A DNA stretch of 64,000 bases from Paracoccus laeviglucosivorans (GTDB taxonomy: Bacteria; Pseudomonadota; Alphaproteobacteria; Rhodobacterales; Rhodobacteraceae). Position 1 is the stretch's first letter, and each line of letters starts with the position of its first letter. The notes beneath the pieces were generated by a model that saw nothing but the letters and a program-made list of their open reading frames with translations, ran no database searches and had not been told where the DNA came from. The translations under genes and the position numbers were made by a program. Positions 41,659 to 51,551 of the stretch are shown piece after piece. Location: assembly GCF_900182695.1 (NCBI RefSeq), contig NZ_FXTK01000004.1:1-64000 (forward strand). Reading direction: 5' to 3'.

Positions 41659-42260
41659 GCCGCTGTCCTTTCGCGATGTTGCGCCGCAGACAGGTGATAG
41701 CGGGCCGAGATGAACTCCTCGGCCCGCGTGATCCAGCCGCCCTTGCCGCCCGCGCGGGTGCGGGCATATTTGCGGCTGGCCGGGCGGGCATCGCCCAATG
41801 CGTAGTAATAGTTGCGCCGCGCAATGCCGTAGGCATCGGCGAAATATCCCTGTGCCGCCGCCTCAGCCTGCTGCGCGGCCAGAATCGTGCGCGGCCCGAT
41901 CAGCCCGTCATCGCTGGCCGCAAAGCCCATGCGCGTGCAAAGCCTTTGCAGGATTTTCACCGCATTGGTTCCGGCATTGACATACATGTCGAAAACCGAC
42001 GCCTGAATCGGGATGGGAAGTTCGGCCAGACGCGGTTTGCGGAAATAATGTTCGACGAAGATGCGTTGCGCGTCGGCGCGGGTCAGCGCCCGGATGTCCG
42101 CCACGTCAATTCGCCCGTCCCCGGTCCTGTCGATGCCCAGCCGCTGCAAGGTCGCCAGTGTCACGCCGTAATTCGTGGCCCCCCCCGGATCGTCGGGGTC
42201 GTTGACGTAACCCCCTTCACGCGCGACGATTTCCGCCGCGATCTGTTCCACTGTCTTCAT
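41649..42260 (-). CDS. GH108 endolysin (N-acetylmuramidase)
   Basis: A 203-residue muramidase. The catalytic Glu is in IVAREGGYVNDPDDPGGATNYGVT (about residues 11-34). FVEHYFRKPRLAELP and SVFDMYVNAGTNAVKILQRL follow, and a C-terminal peptidoglycan-binding part (GLIGPRTILAAQQ) ends it. No signal peptide, so it needs the adjacent holin to reach the wall. It sits between ccmE and ccmF with a perfect CtrA box 45 bases upstream. No phage structural gene is nearby, which favours a gene transfer agent lysis role over a prophage. Confidence 0.85.
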   Translation of the reverse strand: MKTVEQIAAEIVAREGGYVNDPDDPGGATNYGVTLATLQRLGIDRTGDGRIDVADIRALTRADAQRIFVEHYFRKPRLAELPIPIQASVFDMYVNAGTNAVKILQRLCTRMGFAASDDGLIGPRTILAAQQAEAAAQGYFADAYGIARRNYYYALGDARPASRKYARTRAGGKGGWITRAEEFISARYHLSAAQHRERTAAWG

Positions 42261-42304
42261 GCCGGCCCCCGTTCTTGATGCGGGTCAAGGCTGGCTCCGG
42301 GCGG

Positions 42305-42319
42305 TTAACGTATTCTTAA
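42305..42319. promoter_or_regulatory. Perfect CtrA box upstream of the endolysin gene
   Basis: TTAACGTATTCTTAA is an exact TTAA-N7-TTAA match in the 75-bp gap between ccmE and the endolysin, 45 bases before the endolysin ATG. CtrA control of host lysis genes is known for Rhodobacter gene transfer agents. Confidence 0.7.
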
Positions 42320-42335
42320 GCAACCGGGCGTTGCG

Positions 42336-42779
42336 TCAGGAGTTCGGGTCTTCGTAAACGCCCTGCGCCTTGAGCGAGTCGATCACCTCGCGCGGCATGT
42401 AGTTTTCGTCGTGCTTGGCAAGGACTTCGCGGGCGACAAAGATCTGTCCCTGCATCTGGCCGGTGGCGATCATGCCCTGACCCTCTCCGAACAGGTCGGG
42501 CAAGACGCCGGTGAATTGCACCGGGATCGTCGCGCCTCCGTCGGTGACGCGGAAACTGACGGTTTCACCCACGCCGCGGATCAGGCTGCCATCTTCGACC
42601 AAGCCGCCCAGCCGAAAAACCTCGCCCGAAGCCGGCGGATTCTCAGCCATCTGGCTGGGCGAGCGATACAGGTTGATGCCGTCGCGGAAACCGTATCCGA
42701 TCAGCGCCACGGCCAGAAACAGCGCGACCGAAGCCGCGACGATGATCTGGATGCGACGTTTTTTCTTCAACGATTTCAT
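42336..42779 (-). CDS. ccmE: Cytochrome c-type biogenesis heme chaperone CcmE
   Basis: A 147-residue protein anchored by one N-terminal helix (IIVAASVALFLAVALIGYGF) with an OB-fold periplasmic domain. The covalent heme His is in EVLAKHDENYMPREV, complete with the following Tyr ligand. FRLGGLVEDGSL and VQFTGVLPDLFGEGQG are typical. The ATG at 42779 follows AAGGATTAAATT. It is 18 bp downstream of murI. The link to ccmF is interrupted by the endolysin-holin pair. Confidence 0.96.
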   Translation of the reverse strand: MKSLKKKRRIQIIVAASVALFLAVALIGYGFRDGINLYRSPSQMAENPPASGEVFRLGGLVEDGSLIRGVGETVSFRVTDGGATIPVQFTGVLPDLFGEGQGMIATGQMQGQIFVAREVLAKHDENYMPREVIDSLKAQGVYEDPNS

Positions 42780-42797
42780 AATTTAATCCTTAGCTAT

Positions 42798-43610
42798 TCA
42801 GGCACTTTCGAACCTGATCGAGTGGCGCAGGAATTGCGTAGCCTTGCCCGATACGCGCTCGGGGTCGCCGGTGGTCAGATAACGCGATTGCGTTCCCTCG
42901 CCCAGAAACTCGGGGCGGCGTTTCAGATAGTCCTCAAGGCTTTCGGCCACAAGCTGCGCCTGCGAATAGACTTTCACATCAGGCCCCAAAGCTTTCTGGA
43001 AAGCAGCCTGGACCAAAGGATAATGCGTGCAGCCCAAGATCGCGGCCTCGGGATGCGGCATCCGCCGCTTCAGCGCCTCGACATGGCTGGCGACCAGCGC
43101 CTCGGCCAATATCTCGTCGCCCTGCTCGATCGCATCGACGACGCCGCCGCAAGGCTGCGCTTCGACATCGACGCCGATGGCGCGGAACGCCAGTTCGCGC
43201 TGGAACGCCCGGCTGGCGACGGTCGCGGGGGTGGCGAACAGCGCCACATGCTTCACCTCGACCTCGCGGGGGGGGGAATTGTCGCCCCAGCGGCGTTCGG
43301 TCAGCGCCTCGATCATGGGAACGAAGACGCCCAGAACGCGCTTGTCCTTGGGCAGCCACGTTTCCTGCATCCGTTTCAACGCCGCAGCGGATGCCGTGTT
43401 GCAGGCCAGGATCACCAGATCGCAGCCTTCCTCCCACAGCCGTGTCACGCCTGCGCAGGTCAGATTGAAGATGTCGTCTGCATCGCGCACGCCATAGGGC
43501 GTGTGCTTGTTATCGCCCAGATAGACCAGCGGCAGTTCGGGGCTATGGGCGGCAATGGCGTCAAGCACCGTCAGCCCACCAAGACCCGAATCGAATACGC
43601 CTACTGCCAT
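42798..43610 (-). CDS. murI: Glutamate racemase
   Basis: A 270-residue cofactor-independent racemase making D-glutamate for peptidoglycan. The two catalytic cysteines lie in [13 protein letters not shown] and [24 protein letters not shown] at the N-terminus and [11 protein letters not shown] are conserved. ATG at 43610 starts MAVGVFDSG and follows AAAGGG at 8 bases; 43667 is a spurious earlier start. It precedes ccmE closely, so both may share transcripts. Confidence 0.94.
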   Translation of the reverse strand: MAVGVFDSGLGGLTVLDAIAAHSPELPLVYLGDNKHTPYGVRDADDIFNLTCAGVTRLWEEGCDLVILACNTASAAALKRMQETWLPKDKRVLGVFVPMIEALTERRWGDNSPPREVEVKHVALFATPATVASRAFQRELAFRAIGVDVEAQPCGGVVDAIEQGDEILAEALVASHVEALKRRMPHPEAAILGCTHYPLVQAAFQKALGPDVKVYSQAQLVAESLEDYLKRRPEFLGEGTQSRYLTTGDPERVSGKATQFLRHSIRFESA

Positions 43611-43663
43611 GACTAGCCCTTTCTGCTCGCAACGCGCCTTTTTATAGCGCGCTGCGGGGGTTG

Positions 43664-46600
43664 TCACTCCGCCGCTTGCAGCAAAGGCGCGCCGCCCTTG
43701 CGAAAGGCATCCAGCAGATATTCGCGCCGCGCCGCAGCCTTATCGGCAGCGGCATCCTTGACAAGACCGTAGCCCCGCACCTCCAGCGGCAGCTCGGCCA
43801 GTTCCCGAGCGATGGGAAGCGTTTGCGGCGTGACGGCGGCCAGCACCTCGCGCATATCGCTTTCGTATTGCGCGATGGCGGCGCGTTCGGCGCGACGTTC
43901 AGGCATCCAGCCAAACGGGTCCAGCACCGTGCCCCGAAGCCGCTTCATCCCGGCCAGAAAACGGAATGCAGGCAGCACCCAAGCCCCGAATTCCCGTTTC
44001 AGCGGACGGCCATCGGGATCGCGCCCCGGCAGGATCGGCGGTGCCAGATGGAAGCTCAGCTTGGCGCCCGACTCGAACTCATCGGCGATTTTCTGGGCGC
44101 TGGTCAGATGAAGCCGCGCGACCTCATATTCATCCTTATAGGCCAGCAGCTTGTAATATCCGCGCGCCACGCTGTCGCGCAGATCGCGCGGGGCAAGCGC
44201 GACCAGTTCGCGAAAACGCTGGGCCAGCGCCTGATCCTGATATTCGACCAGCCGCGCCGCGCGGTATTCGACCGGATCGACGGGGAGCGCAGTGACATCC
44301 GGCCCTGCCACAATCTTTGCCGCAGCGGCCGGATCGGTGACCGCCCAGCGACCGATCTGGAAGGCGCGCTGGTTTTCCGCGATCTTGGCCCCGTTCAGTT
44401 CGATCGCGCGCAGGATCGCAGCCTCGGTCAGCGGGATCAGGCCCTGCTGCCAAGCCGCGCCCAGCACTAGCATGTTGGAATAGAGCGAGTCGCCCAGCAG
44501 CCGCAGCGCCAGCGTCGATGCGTCAAAGAACGCCACCCGATCGCCCAGCCGCGCTTGCAGCGACACACGAAGCCGATCCGCCGGGATCTGGAAATCACGG
44601 TTCTTGGTGAACTCTCCGGTGACGATTTCGTGTTCGTTGACTACGGCCCCGGTGCGGCCCTTGGTCATCAGCCCGATGGTCTTGGCCCCTGCGGTCACGA
44701 CCAGATCGCCGCCGATGATGCAATCCGCCTCGCCCACTGCGACACGGATGGCGCTGATGTCCTCGGGGCGGTCGGCCAGACGCAGGTGGATATGGACCGC
44801 GCCGCCCTTTTGGGCCAGCCCGGCCATCTCCATCATGCCCGCGCCTTTGCCGTCGATATGCGCGGCCTGCGCCAGAACCGCGCCGATGGTGACGACACCC
44901 GTGCCGCCGACGCCGGTGATGACAAGGTTATGCGTGCCGCGGATCGAGGGCAGCGTGGGCTGGGGCATATCAGGCAGATCCAGCGCCTGCGCCTGCGCAC
45001 GCTTCAGCTTGGCCCCACGGACCGAGACGAAGCTGGGGCAGAACCCTTTGACGCAGCTGTAATCCTTGTTGCAGCTGGATTGGTCGATGGCGCGCTTGCG
45101 GCCCAGTTCGGTATCCTTCGGCACGATCGACACGCAATTGGATTGAATCCCGCAATCGCCGCAACCTTCGCAGACCTCGGGATTGATCCAGATGCGACGG
45201 TCGGGATCGGCGAACTTGCCGCGTTTGCGGCGGCGGCGCTTTTCGGCGGCGCAGGTCTGGATATAGACGATGGCGCTGACGCCCGTGACCTGCTCCAGTT
45301 CCTTCTGCACGGCCAGCATGGCGGCGCGTTCTTCGAACCGCAAACCATCTGGAAACTGCGTCCGGTCGATCTCCTCTTTCTCGTCATAAACCGCGATGAC
45401 GGGCGACACGCCCATCGCCTGCAATTCGCGCACGATCTGCGGCGCGGTCAGCCCACCTTCGTTCGGCTGGCCGCCCGTCATGGCGACGGCATCGTTGAAC
45501 AGCACCTTATAGGTGATATTCGCCCCCGCAGCGATGGCCGCCCGGATGGCCAAAGAACCAGAATGGTTATAGGTTCCGTCCCCAAGATTTTGGAAAACAT
45601 GAGGTCTTTTGCTGAACGGCCCTTCGCCGATCCAGTTCGCGCCTTCGCCGCCCATATGGGTGAAGCCCACGGTGTCGCGGTCCATCCATTGCACCATGTA
45701 ATGGCACCCGATCCCGGCATAAGCACGCGCGCCTTCGGGCAGCCGGGTCGAGGTATTGTGCGGACAACCCGAACAGAACCAAGGGGTTCTGACGGCTATC
45801 TCGGGTGCATTGTCATTCCGCCGCACCTCGGTCAGACGATCCAGTCCGGCCTTCAGCGCCTCGGTGCCGCGCCCTTCCTCGATCAGGATGCCGCCCAGTT
45901 TCTGCGCGATCATCACCGGGTCCAGCGCGTAGCGTGTTGGAAAAAGCTCTTCGCCGGTGCGGTCATGCTTCCAGCCCAGCACGCGGCGACCGTGACGATT
46001 GTCGAAGATGGCTTCCTTGACCTGAATTTCGATCAGCTTGCGCTTTTCTTCGACGACGACGATCACCTCCAGCTTTTCGGACCACTCCTGAAAGCTGCGC
46101 ATATCCATCGGCCAGGTCTGGCCCACCTTATAGGTCGAGATGCCCAGCCGATCCGCCTCGGCCCGGTCGATGCCCAGCAGGGACAGCGCATGGACCAGAT
46201 CCAGCCAGTTCTTGCCCGCAGCGACAAAGCCGATCTTGGCGGTCGGCTTGTCCCAGACGGGATGGTCGATCCGGTTCGCCCGCGAAAAAGCCTCGGCTGC
46301 GAAGCGTTTATGGTCGATCATCCGCGCTTCCTGCACGACAGGGGTATCGCCCAGCCGAATGTTCAGCCCGCCCTGCGGCATGGTGAAATCAGGGATGACG
46401 AATTTCATGCGCAACGGATCACCATCGACGACGCTGGTCGCCTCGATCGTGTCCTTCATGGTCTTGAGGCCCGTCCACACGCCCGCAAAACGCGACAGCG
46501 CAAAGCCGTAAAGGCCGAAATCCAGAATCTCCTGTACACCTGCGGGCGACAGCACCGGGATATAGGCGTCCACCATCGCCCAATCCGACTGATGCAGCAC

Positions 46601-47062
46601 GGTCGAGGATTCGCCCGTATGGTCGTCCCCCATCGCCATGACGACCCCGCCAAATCGCGACGACCCCGCCATATTGGCGTGGCGCATCACGTCGCCCGTG
46701 CGGTCCACCCCCGGCCCCTTGCCATACCAAAGCGCGAAAACGCCGTCATGCTTGCCTTCTCCGCGCAACTCGGCCTGTTGGCTGCCCCAGATGGCGGTAG
46801 CGGCAAGGTCTTCGTTCAGGCCCGGCTGGAACAGCACCTGCGCGGCGGTCAACTCACGCTTCGACTTCATCATCTGCAGATCCACGCCGCCAAGCGGCGA
46901 TCCGCGATAGCCGGTGACCAAACCCGCCGTATCAAGCCCTGCCGCTTTGTCGCGGGCAGCCTGCATCAGCATCAGGCGCACCAAGGCCTGTGTCCCGTTC
47001 AGCAGCACATGGCGTTTCGTCAGGTCGAAACGGTCCGACAGGGAAAAATCCTGCACACTCAT
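43664..47062 (-). CDS. Fused indolepyruvate:ferredoxin oxidoreductase
   Basis: A 1132-residue single-chain enzyme that decarboxylates aryl (indole) pyruvates to acyl-CoA with ferredoxin. The N-terminal half (residues about 20-420) is the IorA-like pyrimidine domain ([15 protein letters not shown]). A thiamine-diphosphate part holds [11 protein letters not shown] and [17 protein letters not shown] cysteine-rich segment ([13 protein letters not shown]...[16 protein letters not shown]) likely binds an Fe-S cluster, and the gamma domain starts at [21 protein letters not shown] at 47062 follows GGGAGGAG. A LysR regulator is divergent. Confidence 0.93.
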   Translation of the reverse strand: MSVQDFSLSDRFDLTKRHVLLNGTQALVRLMLMQAARDKAAGLDTAGLVTGYRGSPLGGVDLQMMKSKRELTAAQVLFQPGLNEDLAATAIWGSQQAELRGEGKHDGVFALWYGKGPGVDRTGDVMRHANMAGSSRFGGVVMAMGDDHTGESSTVLHQSDWAMVDAYIPVLSPAGVQEILDFGLYGFALSRFAGVWTGLKTMKDTIEATSVVDGDPLRMKFVIPDFTMPQGGLNIRLGDTPVVQEARMIDHKRFAAEAFSRANRIDHPVWDKPTAKIGFVAAGKNWLDLVHALSLLGIDRAEADRLGISTYKVGQTWPMDMRSFQEWSEKLEVIVVVEEKRKLIEIQVKEAIFDNRHGRRVLGWKHDRTGEELFPTRYALDPVMIAQKLGGILIEEGRGTEALKAGLDRLTEVRRNDNAPEIAVRTPWFCSGCPHNTSTRLPEGARAYAGIGCHYMVQWMDRDTVGFTHMGGEGANWIGEGPFSKRPHVFQNLGDGTYNHSGSLAIRAAIAAGANITYKVLFNDAVAMTGGQPNEGGLTAPQIVRELQAMGVSPVIAVYDEKEEIDRTQFPDGLRFEERAAMLAVQKELEQVTGVSAIVYIQTCAAEKRRRRKRGKFADPDRRIWINPEVCEGCGDCGIQSNCVSIVPKDTELGRKRAIDQSSCNKDYSCVKGFCPSFVSVRGAKLKRAQAQALDLPDMPQPTLPSIRGTHNLVITGVGGTGVVTIGAVLAQAAHIDGKGAGMMEMAGLAQKGGAVHIHLRLADRPEDISAIRVAVGEADCIIGGDLVVTAGAKTIGLMTKGRTGAVVNEHEIVTGEFTKNRDFQIPADRLRVSLQARLGDRVAFFDASTLALRLLGDSLYSNMLVLGAAWQQGLIPLTEAAILRAIELNGAKIAENQRAFQIGRWAVTDPAAAAKIVAGPDVTALPVDPVEYRAARLVEYQDQALAQRFRELVALAPRDLRDSVARGYYKLLAYKDEYEVARLHLTSAQKIADEFESGAKLSFHLAPPILPGRDPDGRPLKREFGAWVLPAFRFLAGMKRLRGTVLDPFGWMPERRAERAAIAQYESDMREVLAAVTPQTLPIARELAELPLEVRGYGLVKDAAADKAAARREYLLDAFRKGGAPLLQAAE

Positions 47063-47183
47063 CTGGCTCCTCCCAAAGCTGGACGACTGGTATGGTGGCA
47101 TTATAGGTCAGAAACGCTGACTGACGAAGGAATTTTTCTTCGCGGGCTTGTGTCTTCGCCGCTTGCGATTATGTGCTAAGGGT

Positions 47184-47196
47184 TGCAAAAATTGCA
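47184..47196. promoter_or_regulatory. Candidate LysR-type operator
   Basis: TGCAAAAATTGCA is a T-N11-A motif with inverted TGCAA/TTGCA arms, 28 bp before the LysR start and 121 bp before the divergent oxidoreductase. A second inverted pair GTCAG/CTGAC is at 47107-47121. Confidence 0.4.
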
Positions 47197-47223
47197 TGGC
47201 TGATAAGGCAAGAAAGCTCTAAC

Positions 47224-48144
47224 ATGGACTGGGACAAACTAAGAATATTTCACGCTGTCGCGGATGCGGGGTCGCTGACCCACGCGGGCGATGTGCTGCA
47301 CCTGTCCCAATCGGCCGTCAGTCGTCAGATCCGCGCCCTTGAAGATTCGCTTGGAACCACGCTTTTCCACCGCCACGCCCGCGGCCTGATTCTGACCGAG
47401 CAGGGCGAATTACTGTTTGAGGCCACGTCCTCGATGGTGCGCAAGCTGGACACGACCGCCGCCCGTATAAAGGACAGCGAGGAACATGTCTTCGGCGAAT
47501 TGAAGGTCACGACCACCACCGGCTTTGGGACCATGTGGCTGGTGCCGCGTCTGGCCAAGCTTTACGAACGCTATCCCGACCTGAAAATCGACCTTATGCT
47601 TGAGGAGCGGGTGCTGGACCTCCCCATGCGCGAAGCCGACGTGGCGATCCGCATGAAAGAGCCTAGCCAGCAGGATCTGATCCGCCGCAGGCTGCTGAAC
47701 ATCCGTATGCGCCTTTATGCCACGCCCGAATATCTGGCCAAGGCCGGCACACCGATGACTGTCGAGGAATTGGGCCCCCATCGCCTGATCTGTCAGGCAC
47801 CGCAGACGCCGCAGGTCAGTTCGGGCGCGGTGCTGTCGCAGATGCTTCTGGCGCAAAACATGACCTCGACCCTGCTGGTGAACAACTATTTCGGGGTTCT
47901 GCAGGGCGTGCTGAGCCATGTGGGTCTTGGCGTGCTGCCCGATTATCTGACGGCGGATTTTCCAAACCTTGTGCGGGTGCTGCCTGACATCGAAAGCGGC
48001 GAAGTGCCCGTTTTTCTGGCATTCCCGGAAGAATTGCGCACATCGCGCCGGGTCGCCGCTTTCCGCGATTTCGTGCTTGAGGAGATTCAGGCGATCCGCA
48101 AGAACCAATCCGAAAGCGACGGTGCAATCAGCATTCGCGGCTAA
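47224..48144 (+). CDS. LysR family transcriptional regulator
   Basis: A 306-residue regulator with the winged helix MDWDKLRIFHAVADAGSLTHAG, SQSAVSRQIRALEDSLGTTLFHRHARGLILTEQGELL and a periplasmic-binding-like effector domain (LKVTTTTGFGTMWLVPRLAKLYERYPDLKIDLMLEE). It is the GcvA/DsdC-like MetR-LysR type with a short tail. ATG at 47224 has a weak ribosome-binding site. Divergence from the indolepyruvate oxidoreductase and the operator-like palindrome in between suggest it controls that gene and itself; the effector is unknown. Confidence 0.9.
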   Translation: MDWDKLRIFHAVADAGSLTHAGDVLHLSQSAVSRQIRALEDSLGTTLFHRHARGLILTEQGELLFEATSSMVRKLDTTAARIKDSEEHVFGELKVTTTTGFGTMWLVPRLAKLYERYPDLKIDLMLEERVLDLPMREADVAIRMKEPSQQDLIRRRLLNIRMRLYATPEYLAKAGTPMTVEELGPHRLICQAPQTPQVSSGAVLSQMLLAQNMTSTLLVNNYFGVLQGVLSHVGLGVLPDYLTADFPNLVRVLPDIESGEVPVFLAFPEELRTSRRVAAFRDFVLEEIQAIRKNQSESDGAISIRG

Positions 48145-48237
48145 TTGCACAGGCCATTCATCGCGCAGATGCAGCATGGAAATCCAAGCCATTCCGCCAC
48201 AGCATATCTGCCATGATAATCATTTTCGCTTTCATCC

Positions 48238-48266
48238 TTGAACCGTTCGCAAACTGCACATATTTC
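48238..48266 (+). promoter_or_regulatory. Candidate promoter of the small RNA
   Basis: TTGAAC (48238-48243), 17-base spacer, TATTTC (48261-48266). The -10 match is weak (3/6), but the spacing places the start near 48273, at the base of the RNA hairpin. Confidence 0.4.
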
Positions 48267-48272
48267 GGACTG

Positions 48273-48355
48273 CGAAGGAGATGAGTTGAGGAAACTCGCA
48301 TCACCTTCAACCTCCCTGTTGGACTTAGGCCGGGCTTCATGCCCGGCTTTTTTTT
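48273..48355 (+). ncRNA. Candidate trans-acting small RNA, possibly alpha-8/mmgR-like
   Basis: About 83 nt inside the 335-bp gap between the LysR gene and purL (48145-48479). A first hairpin pairs GAAGG (48274-48278) with CCTTC (48304-48308) and, inside it, GATGAGTT with AACTCGCATC (two-base bulge). Then comes the unpaired CCTCCCT (48311-48317), complementary to Shine-Dalgarno sequences. A terminator ends it: GCCGGGC/GCCCGGC (48329-48335/48341-48347) with T8. Size, order and the CCTCCCT core recall the alphaproteobacterial mmgR/suhB (alpha-8) family. No database check was made, and it could instead be an unrelated RNA or a purL leader. Confidence 0.6.
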
Positions 48356-48479
48356 GCCCTGCGACCGGCCAGATGCTGCGTTGCGGCGCAAGCAATCCGT
48401 GCAGTGCTGCGTGCGCCCCCTTTTCTTGCGCCCCGCCGACCCTTAAAAGGCCCCGAAAACCGGGGAAAAGGGCGCAAGC

Positions 48480-50651
48480 ATGACCGAACCGCAGATCACC
48501 ACCGACCTGATTGCCGCGCATGGCCTGAAGCCCGACGAATATCAGCGCATTCTGGACATCATCGGGCGCGAGCCGACCTTTACCGAGCTGGGCATCTTCA
48601 GCGCGATGTGGAATGAGCATTGCTCCTATAAGTCGTCCAAGAAATGGCTGCGCACGCTGCCCACCACCGGCCCGCAAGTGATCTGCGGCCCCGGTGAGAA
48701 TGCGGGCGTCGTGGATATTGGGGATGGTCAGGCTGTCGTCTTCAAGATGGAAAGCCACAACCACCCGTCCTATATCGAACCGCATCAGGGCGCGGCGACC
48801 GGCGTGGGCGGCATTCTGCGCGATGTGTTCACCATGGGCGCGCGCCCCATTGCCGCGATGGACGCGCTGTCCTTTGGCCTGCCCGACCACCCCAAGACGG
48901 CGCATCTGGTCAAGGGCGTCGTCGAAGGCATCGGCGCTTACGGCAACGCCTTTGGCGTTCCGAATGTCGGCGGCGAAGTGCGTTTCCATGCCAGCTATAA
49001 CGGCAACTGTCTTGTGAACGCCTTTGCGGCGGGTCTGGCCGATAGCGACAAGATCTTCTACTCGGCCGCGTCGGGTGTCGGGATGCCCGTCGTTTATCTG
49101 GGCGCAAAGACCGGGCGCGACGGCGTTGGCGGCGCGACCATGGCCTCGGCCGAGTTCGACGACACGATTGAGGAAAAGCGCCCCACCGTTCAGGTCGGCG
49201 ACCCCTTTACCGAAAAATGCCTGCTGGAAGCCTGCCTTGAGCTGATGCAGACCGATAGCGTGATCTCGATTCAGGACATGGGTGCGGCGGGCCTGACCTG
49301 CTCTGCCGTGGAAATGGGCGACAAGGGCGGTCTGGGCATCAAGCTGGTTCTGGACAACGTGCCGCAGCGTGAAAGCGCGATGACCGCATATGAAATGATG
49401 CTGTCGGAATCGCAGGAACGCATGTTGATGGTGCTGAAGCCCGAGAAAGAGGCCGAAGCCCGCGCGATCTTTGAAAAATGGGATCTGGACTTCGCCATCG
49501 TCGGTGAGACCATTGCCGAAGACCGCTTCCTGATCGTGCATGGCGATCAGGTCAAGGCCGACCTGCCGCTGTCCAAACTGTCCTCCAGCGCGCCGGAATA
49601 CGACCGTCCGTGGGTGGAAACGCCGGCCGCGGCAGCAATGCCCGACCTGCCCGCGATCACGCCCATTGATGCGCTCAAATCGCTGATCGGCAGCCCCAGC
49701 TATGCGCATAAGGGCTGGGTCTGGGAACAATACGACACGCAGGTCGGCGCGGACACTGTTCGCCGCCCCGGTCTGGGTGCTGGCGTCGTGCGTGTCCATG
49801 GCACCGACAAGGCACTGGCCTTTACCAGCGACGTGACCCCCCGCTATGTCAAGGCGAACCCCTTTGAGGGCGGCAAGCAGGCCGTGGCCGAAGCCTATCG
49901 CAACCTGTCCGCCTGTGGCGCACTGCCCTTGGCCACGACCGACAACCTGAACTTCGGCAACCCCGAAAAGCCCGAGATCATGGGCCAGCTTGTCGGCGCG
50001 ATCAAAGGTATCGGCGAGGCCTGCGCCGCGCTGGACTTCCCCATCGTGTCGGGCAACGTGTCGCTTTACAACGAAACCGATGGCAAGGGCATCATGCCCA
50101 CCCCGACCATCGGCGGCGTTGGCCTGATCGCAAGCCTTGACGATCTGATCGCGGGGCTGCCGGGCGAAGGCGATCTGGCGCTGGTCATCGGCGCGACCGC
50201 CGGTCATCTGGGCCAGTCGGCGCTGGCCGCCGAGGCTTTCGGGATTGAGGCGGGCGATGCCCCGCATGTCGATCTGGCGGCGGAACGCAAGCATGGCGAG
50301 TTCCTGCGCGCCAATCGCAAACTGTTCGCGGCGGCCTCCGACCTGTCGGATGGCGGTCTGGCGCTGGCGGCGTTCGAGATGGCCGAGGCCGCTGGGCTGG
50401 GGCTGACGCTGGACAGCAGCGACATTGCGCAACTGTTCGGCGAAGATCAGGCGCGTTATCTGGTCGCCTGCTCGGCCGACGATGCCGCGAAACTGGCGGA
50501 CGCGGCGCAAGCCGCAGGCGTGCCACTGTCAGCCGTGGGTCGTTTCGGCGGGGCGCAGGTCAGCCTTGGCGGCGACAGCGCCGATCTGGCAGGGCTGTCC
50601 GCGACCTATCGCAACGCCTTTGTTGACTCGCTGGCGCTTGGCATCGCCTGA
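48480..50651 (+). CDS. purL: Phosphoribosylformylglycinamidine synthase subunit PurL
   Basis: A 723-residue small-type PurL that needs separate PurQ and PurS (not in the window). [23 protein letters not shown] (residues about 92-114) binds ATP/metal. [20 protein letters not shown] and the repeated half with [28 protein letters not shown] PTIGG motif follow. ATG at 48480 follows AAAGGGCG. The terminator of the upstream small RNA isolates it from that transcript, so its promoter lies in 48356-48479. Confidence 0.96.
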   Translation: MTEPQITTDLIAAHGLKPDEYQRILDIIGREPTFTELGIFSAMWNEHCSYKSSKKWLRTLPTTGPQVICGPGENAGVVDIGDGQAVVFKMESHNHPSYIEPHQGAATGVGGILRDVFTMGARPIAAMDALSFGLPDHPKTAHLVKGVVEGIGAYGNAFGVPNVGGEVRFHASYNGNCLVNAFAAGLADSDKIFYSAASGVGMPVVYLGAKTGRDGVGGATMASAEFDDTIEEKRPTVQVGDPFTEKCLLEACLELMQTDSVISIQDMGAAGLTCSAVEMGDKGGLGIKLVLDNVPQRESAMTAYEMMLSESQERMLMVLKPEKEAEARAIFEKWDLDFAIVGETIAEDRFLIVHGDQVKADLPLSKLSSSAPEYDRPWVETPAAAAMPDLPAITPIDALKSLIGSPSYAHKGWVWEQYDTQVGADTVRRPGLGAGVVRVHGTDKALAFTSDVTPRYVKANPFEGGKQAVAEAYRNLSACGALPLATTDNLNFGNPEKPEIMGQLVGAIKGIGEACAALDFPIVSGNVSLYNETDGKGIMPTPTIGGVGLIASLDDLIAGLPGEGDLALVIGATAGHLGQSALAAEAFGIEAGDAPHVDLAAERKHGEFLRANRKLFAAASDLSDGGLALAAFEMAEAAGLGLTLDSSDIAQLFGEDQARYLVACSADDAAKLADAAQAAGVPLSAVGRFGGAQVSLGGDSADLAGLSATYRNAFVDSLALGIA

Positions 50652-50674
50652 TCGTCGCAAGACATGCACAGAAT

Positions 50675-50705
50675 GGCTGGCAGCGCCCAAGCGGCGCTGC
50701 TAGCC
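50675..50705 (+). repeat. 13-bp hairpin after purL
   Basis: GGCTGGCAGCGCC (50675-50687) and GGCGCTGCTAGCC (50693-50705), one mismatch, loop 5, no U-tract. It lies between purL and the ABM-GNAT gene and may attenuate read-through. Confidence 0.5.
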
Positions 50706-50729
50706 TGCCCCCATTCTAGGGAGAGCAGA

Positions 50730-51551
50730 ATGAGCGGCTGCGCCTGCGGGCATCATCACCACCATCACGACGATCACGATCACGACCATCAGGAAGGTCG
50801 CCCGATCCAGCTTGCGAAGCCCTTGGTCGCGCTGTCGGGCCGTCTGATCTGTCACGACATGCCGCAGATGCTGCTGGCGCTGGATCTGCTGCCCGAACAT
50901 GTCGCGCTTAGCCGGGCGGAACCGGGCAACCTGCGCTTTGATCTGGCCCAGACCGATGACCCGATGATCTGGCGCCTGAATGAGCTTTTCGCGGATGACA
51001 CCGCATTCGCCGCGCATCAGGCCCGCACCAAGGCCAGCCGCTGGGGCGTGGAAAGCACCGCGATCCAGCGGGATTTCCAGCGGCGCGAGGCTTTACCGCA
51101 TCTGCGCCCGGAAAAAACCCGCGATGCACAGGCGATCAGCAATTTGCTGGAACTGGCTTTCGATGGCAGGGCCGAGGCTGCGCTGGTCAATGATCTGCGC
51201 CGCGATGGTGATCTGGCCTTGTCGATGGTGGCCGAGGTATCGGGCATCATCGTCGCCCATCTGGCGCTGTCGCCCTTGCGCGCCGATGGTCCGGCGCTGG
51301 CCCTGGCCCCTGTTGCGGTGCATCCCGCATTGCAGGGACGCGGCATCGGTTCGGCCATGATCCACGCCGTGCTGGCAGAGCTTGCCGATCATACGGTGGT
51401 CGTGCTGGGCGATCCGGGCTTTTACACGGGTCTGGGATTTGCGCCGGTTGAGCTGGCCTCGCCCTATGCCGGGCCGCATCTGATGGGTTTTGGCCCGACG
51501 CTGCCCAAAGGCAGCGCCATTCATCATGCAAAGGCGTTCGCCGCGCTTTAG
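50730..51551 (+). CDS. His-rich ABM domain-GNAT acetyltransferase fusion
   Basis: A 273-residue protein in three parts. Residues 4-20 are CACGHHHHHHDDHDHDH, a putative metal-binding tail. Residues about 26-115 (ALSGRLICHDMPQMLLALDL, RAEPGNLRFDLAQTDDP, WRLNELFADDTAFAAHQART) are an antibiotic biosynthesis monooxygenase-type (ABM) fold. Residues about 125-273 are a GNAT domain (LALAPVAVHPALQGRGIGSAMI, GDPGFYTGLGF). ATG at 50730 follows AGGGAGAG. The combination may link metal or quinone chemistry to acetylation; function unknown. Its stop overlaps corC by 4 bases. Confidence 0.75.
   Translation: MSGCACGHHHHHHDDHDHDHQEGRPIQLAKPLVALSGRLICHDMPQMLLALDLLPEHVALSRAEPGNLRFDLAQTDDPMIWRLNELFADDTAFAAHQARTKASRWGVESTAIQRDFQRREALPHLRPEKTRDAQAISNLLELAFDGRAEAALVNDLRRDGDLALSMVAEVSGIIVAHLALSPLRADGPALALAPVAVHPALQGRGIGSAMIHAVLAELADHTVVVLGDPGFYTGLGFAPVELASPYAGPHLMGFGPTLPKGSAIHHAKAFAAL

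Noticed and set aside
41158..42260. Endolysin and holin as remains of a prophage
   Set aside because: No integrase, capsid, portal, tail or attachment repeats nearby, and the flanks are intact ccm genes. A host-controlled lysis module fits better.
44555..47179. An 874-residue open frame on the plus strand
   Set aside because: It runs antisense to the indolepyruvate oxidoreductase. It has no recognisable domain, and its composition (Arg/His/Asp/Gly rich) is typical of antisense frames in GC-rich DNA.
48141..50510. A 789-residue open frame on the minus strand opposite purL
   Set aside because: It is a mirror of the purL codon pattern, with no family motif or ribosome-binding site. purL is certain on the plus strand.
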